Shown one piece after another: positions 43,896 through 52,075 of a stretch of DNA of 64,000 nucleotides (position 1 is its first letter; the number at the start of each line of letters is the position of its first letter). Under the pieces are notes generated by a model, which worked only from the letters and a program-made list of their open reading frames with translations, did not search any database and was not told the DNA's origin. The DNA is from Spirosoma radiotolerans (GTDB lineage: Bacteria; Bacteroidota; Bacteroidia; Cytophagales; Spirosomataceae), in assembly GCF_000974425.1 (NCBI RefSeq), contig NZ_CP010429.1, positions 5,844,501-5,908,500 on the forward strand. The letters are read 5' to 3'. Made by a program: the position numbers and the translations under genes.

Positions 43896-45224
43896 ATGAA
43901 ACCAGGACTTCTTACTATACCATTACTGTTAGCATTTGCGGCTGTTCATGCACAAAACCAGCCAATACAAGTACCCGACGATTTGCGGGCGCTGGTTCAG
44001 CAGGCTAATACCAATTATCCCACGCTGAAACAGCAGCAACAACAGATTCAGGCGGGCGAAGTGCGGGTTGACATTGCCCGAACCGCAATGCGCCCTAATG
44101 TGAACCTGAACGGCAATTACACCTACGTAACGCCCGTACCCCAGTTTGCCATTCCAATCAATGGGCAGGATGTGGTCGCCAAACTGGCTCCTAACAATAA
44201 CGTGAACGCAAACGTGTCGGTTGGGCAAACGATTTATGACTTCGGCCGTACAGACGCGGCCATTCGGCAAGCCACGGATAATGTACAGATCCTGCGTCGA
44301 AATTTCGAACTAACCCAGCAATCACTGGCTTATCAGGTGGCGGCTGCTTACTATGGCGTTGGCTTTTTACAACGTGGCCTGATTGTTCAGGACTCAGTTA
44401 TCAGAACAGCAACGGCCAACGTCAGGCTTTTATCGACACGACTACAGAATGGTGATGCACTTCAATACGATGTACTGACAGAAGCCGTACGGGTAAAAGC
44501 AGCGCAGAACCGTAGAATTGAGATTCAGAATCAGTTAGAGCGGCAATTGGCTGTCCTGATTTACCTGACGGGGAACCCACAGCCGGAAACGAGCCGCGCT
44601 ATTGAGCAATTTCAGCTTGGCGTTCAGTCAGGAACGGTATCTCTGTTTGACCTCAATGGTCAGTTTCAAACGGCCGTTGCGGGCAACAAAGCTGTATTAT
44701 TGGCACAGGATCAGGTTCGGGCGGCTGAAACAGACGTATTGGTTATAAATCGGGCTGGTCAGCCGAGTATTACGTTCAGTGGTACGGCTGGTTATAAAAA
44801 CGGGTATCCGCTCCAGGTTGAAAAACTACGGGCCAATACGGCTGCTGGCATTAATTTTATTGCTCCGCTTTATGCTGGCAAGCGCTACAAATTACAAAAT
44901 CAGGCCGCTCAACTTACGTTAAATGCCAGCCGCTACGCTGTTGAGAATGCCAGTGCTCAGTTACGTCAGAGCATCGCCCAGGTCAATGCCGACATTAGAA
45001 GCAATCAGACTCGGCTGGCTAACCTGGAAACCCAGGTAGAGCAGGCCCGCAAGGCACTCCAGATTGCCAACGCCCGTCTACGAAACGGCGTTATCACAAA
45101 TGTTGAATTACAGAGTGCTGAAACGGGTGTAGAAGAGGCTGAGCTCGGCCGGCTAAACTTCCAGTATCAACTCATGCTTAACCAACTGGAACTGAAACGC
45201 TTACTGGGCGAAAATTTATTTTAA
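43896..45224 (+). CDS. TolC-family outer membrane efflux protein
   Basis: This 442-residue protein has a signal peptide (MKPGLLTIPLLLAFAAVHA) and two internal repeats of the outer membrane efflux domain, with helical stretches (for example LVQQANTNYPTLKQQQQQIQAGEV and YRLANAR-like LQIANARLRNGVITNVELQSAE). As a trimer it forms the outer membrane channel. It completes the tripartite efflux set of the operon. Confidence 0.93.
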   Translation: MKPGLLTIPLLLAFAAVHAQNQPIQVPDDLRALVQQANTNYPTLKQQQQQIQAGEVRVDIARTAMRPNVNLNGNYTYVTPVPQFAIPINGQDVVAKLAPNNNVNANVSVGQTIYDFGRTDAAIRQATDNVQILRRNFELTQQSLAYQVAAAYYGVGFLQRGLIVQDSVIRTATANVRLLSTRLQNGDALQYDVLTEAVRVKAAQNRRIEIQNQLERQLAVLIYLTGNPQPETSRAIEQFQLGVQSGTVSLFDLNGQFQTAVAGNKAVLLAQDQVRAAETDVLVINRAGQPSITFSGTAGYKNGYPLQVEKLRANTAAGINFIAPLYAGKRYKLQNQAAQLTLNASRYAVENASAQLRQSIAQVNADIRSNQTRLANLETQVEQARKALQIANARLRNGVITNVELQSAETGVEEAELGRLNFQYQLMLNQLELKRLLGENLF

Positions 45225-45370
45225 GACAGGCCTTTGGTTTAGCTCCGACCGAGCTAACCGAAAAGATCCCTAACATTAAAGTATGTTAAAAATGCACGGG
45301 CGTACATACTAAACTGCGGAAAGGAAGGATTCTATACAAAAGACACTGGTTGATAAACGAACAACGCATC

Positions 45371-45601
45371 ATGAAAAAACGAGTGATAGGAATTCTGAAA
45401 GAATTTGGTGTACAAGAGTCAGCGATAACTGACCAAACTCATTTCTCACGCGATCTGGGTCTTGACAGTCTGGATTCGGTTGACTTGATTATGCAACTCG
45501 AAAAGGAATTCGGCATTCGCATTCCTGATGAAGACTACGGAAAATTAACAACCATGCAGGGCGTATTAACCTATCTGGAATCCGAACAGGCAACTGCCTG
45601 A
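45371..45601 (+). CDS. Acyl carrier protein (orphan)
   Basis: This 76-residue protein has the four-helix acyl carrier fold, with the phosphopantetheine Ser in DLGLDSLDSVDLIMQLEKEFGI. Length and helix 3 pattern match ACPs of fatty acid or polyketide type. ATG 45371 gives the usual length, and the TTG at 45350 adds only seven residues. No ketosynthase or ACP synthase lies nearby. It sits 146 bp after the efflux operon, so it may serve a specialised pathway or be a second copy of acpP. Strong terminator follows. Confidence 0.9.
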   Translation: MKKRVIGILKEFGVQESAITDQTHFSRDLGLDSLDSVDLIMQLEKEFGIRIPDEDYGKLTTMQGVLTYLESEQATA

Positions 45602-45658
45602 CCATAGGGTTCAGCACCCGTTTCGCCAATAACGAACTACACGAACTGACTGTAATAT

Positions 45659-45697
45659 AAACGAAAAGGGAGGCTTCATCAGCCTCCCTTTTCGTTT
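45659..45697. terminator. Bidirectional terminator between acp and comB
   Basis: A perfect 17-bp stem (45659-45675 with 45681-45697) has a 5-base loop, with A-rich and T-rich outer ends giving T-runs on both strands. It serves the convergent acp and comB genes. Confidence 0.9.
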
Positions 45698-45700
45698 ATA

Positions 45701-46411
45701 TTAGATCTGCATACTCACCAGCGCATTGCCCCTTAACACCGGAACAACGTCGTAAAGGTCATGCTGCAGGCAATACGTTATGTCCTTCTGTATACCCAGC
45801 CGTTGAAGCCGCTGAATATGCGACGAACTGGACAGATAACTTGGCAGGTTATCTTTCCCCTGGCAGTAAAGCCGCCATGCCATAATAGCGCTATCCTCGG
45901 CCATGGCATAGCTATCTTTTAGGCGTTCGACCAGCGCACCCGCAAAGAGCGTGTCTTCCATATTGACACGTCCTTTCCAGCCGGCACATAACACCATGAC
46001 GTCATAGCGCTCCGTTTTCAGGAACTGAACGACCGCATCTAAATTCAGGAACGATCCGACAAGCACTTTCACTGCCGAGCGTGACTTGGTAATCGCCAGC
46101 GTGCCATTGGTGGTTGTCATGGCCACATTAGCCCCCCGAATTCGTTCGTCCATGTAGGTGAACGGCGAATTATCCAACTCAAACCCGTCGACCTTTCGGG
46201 CGTTTCGTTCGGCAGCGGCCAGGTACCCACGCTCCTGATACAGTTGACACTCCTCGATAGTAGCAACAGGAATAATGCTGTTGACACCATAGGCAAACGC
46301 AGTCACCATGCACGAAGTCGCCCGAAACACATCGGCAACAACGACAATCGTATTTTCAACCTTGTGCAGGTGCAGTAAATCAGGCGTTAAGCAAACATCA
46401 ATTTGTTTCAT
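45701..46411 (-). CDS. comB: 2-phosphosulfolactate phosphatase (ComB family)
   Basis: This 236-residue protein matches the ComB family: VVVADVFRATSCMVTAFAYGV near the N-terminus, AERNARKVDGFELDNSPF and TTTNGTLAI with ALCAGW-like LCAGWKGRVNMEDTLFAGALVERL. ComB removes phosphate from phosphosulfolactate in coenzyme M synthesis in archaea. In Bacteroidota the substrate may be part of sulfonate metabolism. No ComA or other CoM gene is present in the window. Confidence 0.88.
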   Translation of the reverse strand: MKQIDVCLTPDLLHLHKVENTIVVVADVFRATSCMVTAFAYGVNSIIPVATIEECQLYQERGYLAAAERNARKVDGFELDNSPFTYMDERIRGANVAMTTTNGTLAITKSRSAVKVLVGSFLNLDAVVQFLKTERYDVMVLCAGWKGRVNMEDTLFAGALVERLKDSYAMAEDSAIMAWRLYCQGKDNLPSYLSSSSHIQRLQRLGIQKDITYCLQHDLYDVVPVLRGNALVSMQI

Positions 46412-46417
46412 AAGCTT

Positions 46418-46498
46418 TTTTGTTCTGCCGACGCAGGAAGCATCGTAACAGGCTCGTTTAGGACACCTTACGATGCTTCCTGCGTCGGCAGAACAAAA
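46418..46498. repeat. Perfect 31-bp-stem hairpin between comB and gcvT
   Basis: Arms 46418-46448 and 46468-46498 are exactly complementary over 31 bases, with a 19-base loop. The arms carry T and A runs at the outer ends, so a terminator function for gcvT is possible. It is far longer than a typical terminator and its sequence is not word-repetitive. Confidence 0.9.
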
Positions 46499-46505
46499 GA
46501 ATAAG

Positions 46506-47612
46506 TTATTTTTTCACGAAAGGAGGTTTGATGACCTGTGCTTTTAACAGGCGATCACGAACTCTAACAAAAATCTCGGAACCTGGCTTACTAAACGCGG
46601 TTTGAATGTAACCCAGGCCAACGCCTTTGCCCAGTGTAGGCGACTGCGTACCCGACGTGACCTCGCCAATGACCGCGCCGGTAGCATCTGCAAGTTCGTA
46701 ATGACCGCGCGGAACACCCCGCTCAAGCAGTTCAAAGCCAACGAGTTTACGTGGAACGCCCTGCTGCTTTTGCTCCTTCAGAAGATCGGCATCAATGAAG
46801 TCATGCGTGAACTTAGTAACCCAGCCCAAACCCGCTTCAATGGGCGATGTTTCGTCGGTAATGTCGTTTCCGTACAGGTTATAGCCCATTTCGAGACGGA
46901 GGGTATCGCGGGCGCCAAGGCCGATTGGCTTGATGCCAAACGGCGCACCAGCCTGCATAATAGCATGCCAAACGCCTTCGGCCTGGTGGTTGGATACGTA
47001 AATTTCGAAGCCACCCGCGCCGGTATAGCCCGTTGCCGATACGATGACGTTGGCATAACCGGCAAAATCGGTTTTCTCAAAGGTGTAATACTCCATCGAG
47101 TCCAGATCGACGTTTGTGAGCGACTGAAGGGCTTTGGCCGCCAACGGACCCTGCACCGCAAACAGGCACATGTCATCGGATACATTCACTATGGTGAGCG
47201 GTGCGCCTGCCTGGTCATAGTCAGGCGCGTATTGACTAATCCAGTTCCAGTCTTTTTCAATATTGGAGGCATTGACTACGAGCATATATTCCAGCTCGCC
47301 GATCCGATACACCAATAGATCGTCGACGATGCCGCCCCGGCCATTTGGCAGGTAGCTATATTGCACTTTGCCATCGAACAGAATGCTGGCATCGTTGGCC
47401 GACACCCGCTGGATCAGGGCCAGAGCGCCCTCTCCTTTGAGGATGAATTCGCCCATGTGCGACACGTCGAAAATACCAACGCCATTGCGGACGGTATTGT
47501 GTTCATCGAGATCGGAGGAGTAGCGAACGGGCATCTCAAAACCCGCAAACGGCACAATTTTCGCACCTAACTGTTGGTGAATGTGATGAAGTGGGACTTG
47601 CTTAAGCGACAT
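46506..47612 (-). CDS. gcvT: Aminomethyltransferase, glycine cleavage T protein
   Basis: This 368-residue enzyme moves the methylene group of glycine from the lipoyl H-protein to tetrahydrofolate. It shows VPFAGFEMPVRYSSDLDEHNTVRNGVGIFDVSHMGEF, TGYTGAGGFEIYV, GLGARDTLRLEMGYNLYGND and the C-terminal GTQSPTLGKGVGLGYI of the OB-like domain. Typical length. No other gcv genes adjoin. A TAAATTTG -7-like element is on the minus strand at 47632-47639. Confidence 0.96.
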   Translation of the reverse strand: MSLKQVPLHHIHQQLGAKIVPFAGFEMPVRYSSDLDEHNTVRNGVGIFDVSHMGEFILKGEGALALIQRVSANDASILFDGKVQYSYLPNGRGGIVDDLLVYRIGELEYMLVVNASNIEKDWNWISQYAPDYDQAGAPLTIVNVSDDMCLFAVQGPLAAKALQSLTNVDLDSMEYYTFEKTDFAGYANVIVSATGYTGAGGFEIYVSNHQAEGVWHAIMQAGAPFGIKPIGLGARDTLRLEMGYNLYGNDITDETSPIEAGLGWVTKFTHDFIDADLLKEQKQQGVPRKLVGFELLERGVPRGHYELADATGAVIGEVTSGTQSPTLGKGVGLGYIQTAFSKPGSEIFVRVRDRLLKAQVIKPPFVKK

Positions 47613-47680
47613 GTACTGAGAGGTTATCCGGCAAATTTACCGAAAAACGTGGGTTTCTGTGGTATAGCCTTCGAATAAGG

Positions 47681-49135
47681 TTAAGGCATGTTAAAATTGA
47701 TCGGCAAATTATAGTTTGTATTTACCTTTCTTCCCCGCTGAACGCCGGGTTTCCAATGCCCATTGGTCTTCTTCACAACACGCAGGGCTTCTTCATCGGC
47801 ACCATAGCCGATTCCTTTTAAGACGCGAACATTCTCAACGGCCCCCTCGGCGTTTATCACAAACGAGATAAATACCTTACCCTGCACTCGGGCTCGAACG
47901 GCATCTGGTGGATACTGTAGATTCTGACTCAGAAACTGGCCCAATGCCTGCATACCCCCAATAAACTCTGGCGGCTGCTGTACCACGGTATAGTGCGTCA
48001 TGGCCCCACCCATCGTTGAGGCTTTACCTGTCTGACAGATTCCTTTTTCATACTGCTCTTCGTAGAAATAGGAACCATCCTCATAATGGCCCGTCCAAAC
48101 GCCCTGTTTGTATCCATTTTGATAAGCTCCTTCTTCAAGAAAAAGCTTAAACTGGGTCGTATCGCTTGATGACCGTACTCGCGTGCTGTACGTTACGCGG
48201 CCCATACCTGCTACAATTTGCTGGTGGCCTGTGCTATCCCAATAGGCATTTACCTGTTCCGGGCTACCAACTTGCTGGGGCTTAAATTTGGCAACCGTTC
48301 GCACCTGCTTTATTTGCCCGTTCATATACCAGGAATTAATTATAGTCGTTGCGTCGAATTCTTCTATTTTTTCAGCAACAAGACCATTCGAATAGTAAAT
48401 CAATTCAGCACCTACCCGTTTTCCGTCCTTGAAATAAGCTTGTCTAAGTAACGCCCCGCGATCATCCACACTGATTAGTTGCCCATCAAGTTGACTAATT
48501 GCGTTTTGATAGCCAATCAGGTAACCGGTCTTCCCCGACTTTCCCCGAAAGCCATTCTCTTTACGAACCAGTGGCAGACGAAACTCTTCTTTCCAGGAAT
48601 TCTTACTGGCTTTGTACACAACCGCATCGCCGGTAGGAATACCAATTGAATCAATCGGTGAAACTTGTTTATAACGCGCCCGGCTACTGTCTGGAAGCGG
48701 TTTGTTATTCGCGTCGAAATAGTCGGTTCGCGTACCGTTTTCGTAGATGAAAGGTGTATTAGGTTTGAATGTTATTGGCATAGTGACTTGTTGTCTGACT
48801 GGTCTACCACCTTTCAAAGCTGGTTTCCAGGCATTAAACAGCTTGAATACCCGTAAGGCTTCGTGGTCACAATCAGGCCGAAAGGTTTTGCCAAGCTTTA
48901 CATCCGTTAGGCGGCCGTCGGTTTCAACAATGCCGCTCACAATCACGCGCCCACCTTCCCCTTTTGCTTCGGCCGCTGTGGGTTTGCGCAGATTCGTCTG
49001 GAGAAATGTGTTGAAAAAGGGAATACCACCACGAGGTTCGGCCGCACTATCAGCTTCGAACGGCTGATAAATGGTCGTTTGAGCAACAGCCCATGAGATC
49101 CTGAGAAACAGGGATAAAGTAAGCCAGAATTTCAT
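47681..49135 (-). CDS. TonB-domain protein with MORN-like repeats
   Basis: This 484-residue protein has a signal peptide (to about residue 19), a first TonB C-terminal-like domain (about 60-130: RVIVSGIVETDGRLTDVKLGK), a central region with MORN-type repeats (EEGAYQNGYKQGVWTGHYEDGSYFYEEQYEKG) and a second TonB_C domain at the end (about 400-484: GKVFISFVINAEGAVENVRVLKGIGYGADEEALRVVKKT). A TonB-like protein normally has one such domain and an inner membrane anchor. The double form without anchor suggests a periplasmic scaffold. Function unknown. Confidence 0.82.
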   Translation of the reverse strand: MKFWLTLSLFLRISWAVAQTTIYQPFEADSAAEPRGGIPFFNTFLQTNLRKPTAAEAKGEGGRVIVSGIVETDGRLTDVKLGKTFRPDCDHEALRVFKLFNAWKPALKGGRPVRQQVTMPITFKPNTPFIYENGTRTDYFDANNKPLPDSSRARYKQVSPIDSIGIPTGDAVVYKASKNSWKEEFRLPLVRKENGFRGKSGKTGYLIGYQNAISQLDGQLISVDDRGALLRQAYFKDGKRVGAELIYYSNGLVAEKIEEFDATTIINSWYMNGQIKQVRTVAKFKPQQVGSPEQVNAYWDSTGHQQIVAGMGRVTYSTRVRSSSDTTQFKLFLEEGAYQNGYKQGVWTGHYEDGSYFYEEQYEKGICQTGKASTMGGAMTHYTVVQQPPEFIGGMQALGQFLSQNLQYPPDAVRARVQGKVFISFVINAEGAVENVRVLKGIGYGADEEALRVVKKTNGHWKPGVQRGRKVNTNYNLPINFNMP

Positions 49136-49201
49136 AACGAGACGATCAATGAATCGACCGAAATATATAAAAATGGCTTCCAGAACCCTAAAGGTACTTA
49201 G

Positions 49202-49837
49202 TTAAAGGCGGCCTATTGACAACCGCTCTACACCCGCCGAGATCAGGGCTTCCAGTTGAGGCTCCGTAGCGTTGTCAGCTACGATCTTGACACCTACCGA
49301 TTTAGGAACAAGCTGGCGAAAGTGTTGGGCCGCATCAAGCGAAAACGCATTGTTGAGCGCCCCGGTCGCATTTTTAATGAAATCAGCCCCGGCATCGGCA
49401 GCGAGTTTAACCGTCTTTTGCATCTGCTCCTGATCGAGCAGCGAGGTTTCCATAATAACTGTAAAAAACTTTTCCTGTGCGTGAACCAGCGCAACCAGCT
49501 TGGCCAGTTCGATCTTCAACCAAACGGACGATGGCGAGAACAGAGCCGACGTATTCAGAACCACTTCAATCTCGCTGGCTCCGTCGCGCAGTGCCCACTC
49601 AATTTCGGTTTGCTTGGCTTCAGTGCGCTGATAACCAAACGGAAATCCGACGACGGTGGACAAGATGGCGGGATGAGTATCGCCCAATTCGCGCCGGAAC
49701 TTCTTCACCCAAAAGGGCGCAACCGTCAGTCCTGCCATGCCTAACTGGATCACCTCATCGAGTGCGTCATACTGCTCTCCGATGGTCACCCCAGGATGCA
49801 GCAAAGTTCGTTCGATATACGGGAAAAGGTGGTTCAT
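49202..49837 (-). CDS. deoC: Deoxyribose-phosphate aldolase-like protein, divergent active site
   Basis: This 211-residue TIM-barrel protein resembles DeoC, which splits 2-deoxyribose 5-phosphate. The Schiff-base lysine is K155 in ADFIKNATG (usual FIKTSTG) and K184 in VGVKIVAD is the second lysine (usual VKASGG). The usual Asp near VVIN is replaced by E91 in EIEVVLN, and the phosphate-binding GG is missing from the second block. It is shorter than most DeoC. Activity or substrate may have changed. The ATG at 49837 is used since the frame upstream runs through an octamer hairpin. Confidence 0.75.
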   Translation of the reverse strand: MNHLFPYIERTLLHPGVTIGEQYDALDEVIQLGMAGLTVAPFWVKKFRRELGDTHPAILSTVVGFPFGYQRTEAKQTEIEWALRDGASEIEVVLNTSALFSPSSVWLKIELAKLVALVHAQEKFFTVIMETSLLDQEQMQKTVKLAADAGADFIKNATGALNNAFSLDAAQHFRQLVPKSVGVKIVADNATEPQLEALISAGVERLSIGRL

Positions 49838-49845
49838 AAATAAAA

Positions 49846-49914
49846 GAGCGAAAGAAAGAATGAGTGAAAGAGTGCCATTCGGCGTCGCTCTTTCACTCAT
49901 TCTTTCTTTCGCTC
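49846..49914. repeat. Octamer-word inverted repeat between deoC and rluB genes
   Basis: Arms 49846-49874 and 49886-49914 pair over 29 bases with one mismatch and an 11-base loop. The left arm reads GAGCGAAA GAAAGAAT and then GAGTGAAA GAGTG, same words as 6743 and 38271. Confidence 0.88.
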
Positions 49915-49922
49915 ATTAGAAA

Positions 49923-51812
49923 TTATGCGTTCAGGTACTTCAGCTTTACAACCTCCTTCGGATCGAGGAAGCGCCATTTACCACGGGGCAACTCTTTCTT
50001 GGTCAAACCGGCATAGGTTGTACGATCGAGCTTAGTTACTTCATAACCAAGGCTTTCGAATATCCGGCGCACAATACGGTTACGACCCGAATGAATTTCA
50101 ATCCCCACGACATAGGCATCAGGCGTGACAATACTTACTGCATCGGGCTTAATCGGGCCATCTTCCAGTTCAATGCCTTGCTTGATGGCATTCAGGTGCT
50201 CCTCCGTGATGGGTTTATCCAACTCAACCTGGTAGATTTTACGGATGTTGTTCGATGGGTGCGTCAGTTTATCGGCCAGTTCACCGTCATTGGTTACCAG
50301 CAAGAGACCCGTTGTGTTGCGGTCCAGGCGCCCGACCGGATACATCCGGAAGTTGCCCGCATCAGCTACTAACTCCATTACGGTTTTGCGCTCTTCGGGA
50401 TCTTCGGTCGTCGTAATGTAATCTTTCGGTTTATTCAGCAGTACATACACGAACCGCTCAGGATTCAGCACCTTCGTACCATACTTAACCGTATCGCCTT
50501 CTTTCACCTTATAACCCATCTCAGTTACCACTTTGCCGTTTACTGAAATATCACCTCGGGCAATGAGTTCATCAGCTTCCCGGCGGGAACAAACACCCGA
50601 ATTGGCGATATACCGATTCAGACGAGTCGTTCCTGGTCCGTCGTTATGATCTGACTGGCGTTTGTCATCTGACCGACTCCGTTTAAACGTGTCGGCAGCG
50701 CGGGTCTGCTCCAGATTATAATCGGGGGCTTTCGTGTAATTGCCCGTGCGCCGATCACCAGATTCTTTCCGTTGCTTACCCGTAAACCGGCTTTCGGTAT
50801 CCCAATCATTACGTGGTCCGTCATTACGTGGTCCGTCATTACGGCGATTATTCCGCTCCTGATCGGCGCTGCCAAATCGATTTCGTTCATCGGCTTCGCG
50901 GCTGAAACCACCCACCCGCTTGAAAGCTGGTTTATCAGGTCTGGCCGATCCGCCATCGCGCGAAAAACGGGACGAACCCGTACTGCGGGAATCGCTTCTA
51001 CGGTCATTCGAACGAGAAGAATCACTCCGATTTATGCGTGGGCGATCCCCATCTGGACGATCTTCCCGTTTCGGACGCTCGCTGCCGAAACGATCATTGC
51101 TACGGCTCCGATCATTTGAAAAACGCGGAGAGTCTGTATCCCGGTTACGTTGGTCCGGACGATCTTCCCGGTTGAAGCGTGGTGTACCGGCGGGCTTATC
51201 GCTGCGCGGTCCGGCACTGGCTGGCCGATAGGTGCGGTCGTCCCGGTTAAAGCGAGGCCGATCGCCATCATTAGGCCGATTGAATTTTGGGCGGTCATTA
51301 TCCCGGCTACTACCTCCCGTGCGATCACTGTCAGCAGGCCGATTAAACGTAGAACGGTCATTATCCCGACTAAACCGAGGGCGGTCACCATCGGCAGGAC
51401 GGTTAAATTTTGGGCGATCATTCTGACCACGATCAAAGCGTGGTCCGTCATTACGTGGTCCGTCATTACGTGGTCCGTCATTACGGTTATTATCGCGTGA
51501 TCCGGCTGGCCGGAAAGGTCGGCTGGATGATCCGGAGTCGCGCGAATCGGTACTACGTGGTCCACTGTTGCGGTCGTCTCGATTAAAGCGGGGCCGATCG
51601 CCATCAGCAGGGCGATTGAATTTCGGGCGGTCGTTGTTGTCCCGACTAAACCGGGGGCGATCATCACTCCGGTCCGAATTTGTGCGTGATCCCGTTGGAC
51701 CACTGGAGCGGGCGTCATCCCGACGCCCGAATGAACGACCGTCCCGCCGTTGCGGATCACCATCACGGTTTGGTCTGCCTCCCCGATCGTTCTGTTCTGA
51801 ATCTTGACTCAT
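49923..51812 (-). CDS. rluB: RluB-type pseudouridine synthase with long disordered N-terminus
   Basis: This 629-residue protein has a normal RluB/RsuA C-terminal half: an S4 RNA-binding domain from about residue 396 (TRLNRYIANSGVCSRREADELI) and the synthase domain with the catalytic Asp (about residue 497) in VGRLDRNTTGLLLV. Residues 1-395 are low-complexity, rich in Asp, Arg, Asn, Ser and Phe, with repeated units like DRPKFNRP and DGDRPRFN. RluB of E. coli is about 290 residues, so the extension more than doubles the protein. It may bind RNA or phase-separate, unproven. A TACCTTTG -7-like element is on the minus strand at 51898-51905. Confidence 0.9.
   Translation of the reverse strand: MSQDSEQNDRGGRPNRDGDPQRRDGRSFGRRDDARSSGPTGSRTNSDRSDDRPRFSRDNNDRPKFNRPADGDRPRFNRDDRNSGPRSTDSRDSGSSSRPFRPAGSRDNNRNDGPRNDGPRNDGPRFDRGQNDRPKFNRPADGDRPRFSRDNDRSTFNRPADSDRTGGSSRDNDRPKFNRPNDGDRPRFNRDDRTYRPASAGPRSDKPAGTPRFNREDRPDQRNRDTDSPRFSNDRSRSNDRFGSERPKREDRPDGDRPRINRSDSSRSNDRRSDSRSTGSSRFSRDGGSARPDKPAFKRVGGFSREADERNRFGSADQERNNRRNDGPRNDGPRNDWDTESRFTGKQRKESGDRRTGNYTKAPDYNLEQTRAADTFKRSRSDDKRQSDHNDGPGTTRLNRYIANSGVCSRREADELIARGDISVNGKVVTEMGYKVKEGDTVKYGTKVLNPERFVYVLLNKPKDYITTTEDPEERKTVMELVADAGNFRMYPVGRLDRNTTGLLLVTNDGELADKLTHPSNNIRKIYQVELDKPITEEHLNAIKQGIELEDGPIKPDAVSIVTPDAYVVGIEIHSGRNRIVRRIFESLGYEVTKLDRTTYAGLTKKELPRGKWRFLDPKEVVKLKYLNA
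50811..50848. repeat. 15-bp tandem repeat coding NDGPR (copy cluster 1)
   Basis: Tandem 15-base units with core CGTCATTACGTGGTC, encoding Asn-Asp-Gly-Pro-Arg on the minus strand, lie within the RluB extension. They are near identical at the DNA level, unlike the surrounding degenerate repeats. Confidence 0.6.
51439..51488. repeat. 15-bp tandem repeat coding NDGPR (copy cluster 2)
   Basis: Three nearly identical 15-base units of the same sequence occur here, again encoding NDGPR. Identical units suggest recent slippage, so copy number could vary between strains without a frame shift. Confidence 0.65.
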
Positions 51813-52075
51813 GGAATAATACAGTAAATCAGATTTTATTTTGAGAAATCTGACTGATTGTCAGCATAGCTGTTACTAGAAAATACAAAATGGGCTACAA
51901 AGGTAGGGCTTTTAAAGATAACCCGACCATGGCTGCTTTGTTGAAACGCTTTTTATTCTAAAAACAATCCGCAGAAGGCCTTAGTCGTTAGTCAATACCG
52001 AGCTATTGGTACAGCTATTTTCCAACGTGGTCATACCGGCTCCCAACATCCCTCATTCAATCGAAAACTACGTTT

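Noticed and set aside
46602-47318. 238-codon open frame on the plus strand
   Set aside because: Antisense to gcvT; the gcvT motifs fix the coding strand.
50811-51488. Repeats resembling a CRISPR array
   Set aside because: The units are 15-bp tandem repeats without spacers and encode NDGPR inside the RluB gene; no cas genes are present.
51032-51766. 244-codon open frame on the minus strand in the RluB repeat region
   Set aside because: A second reading frame of the repetitive low-complexity DNA; repeats keep all frames open.
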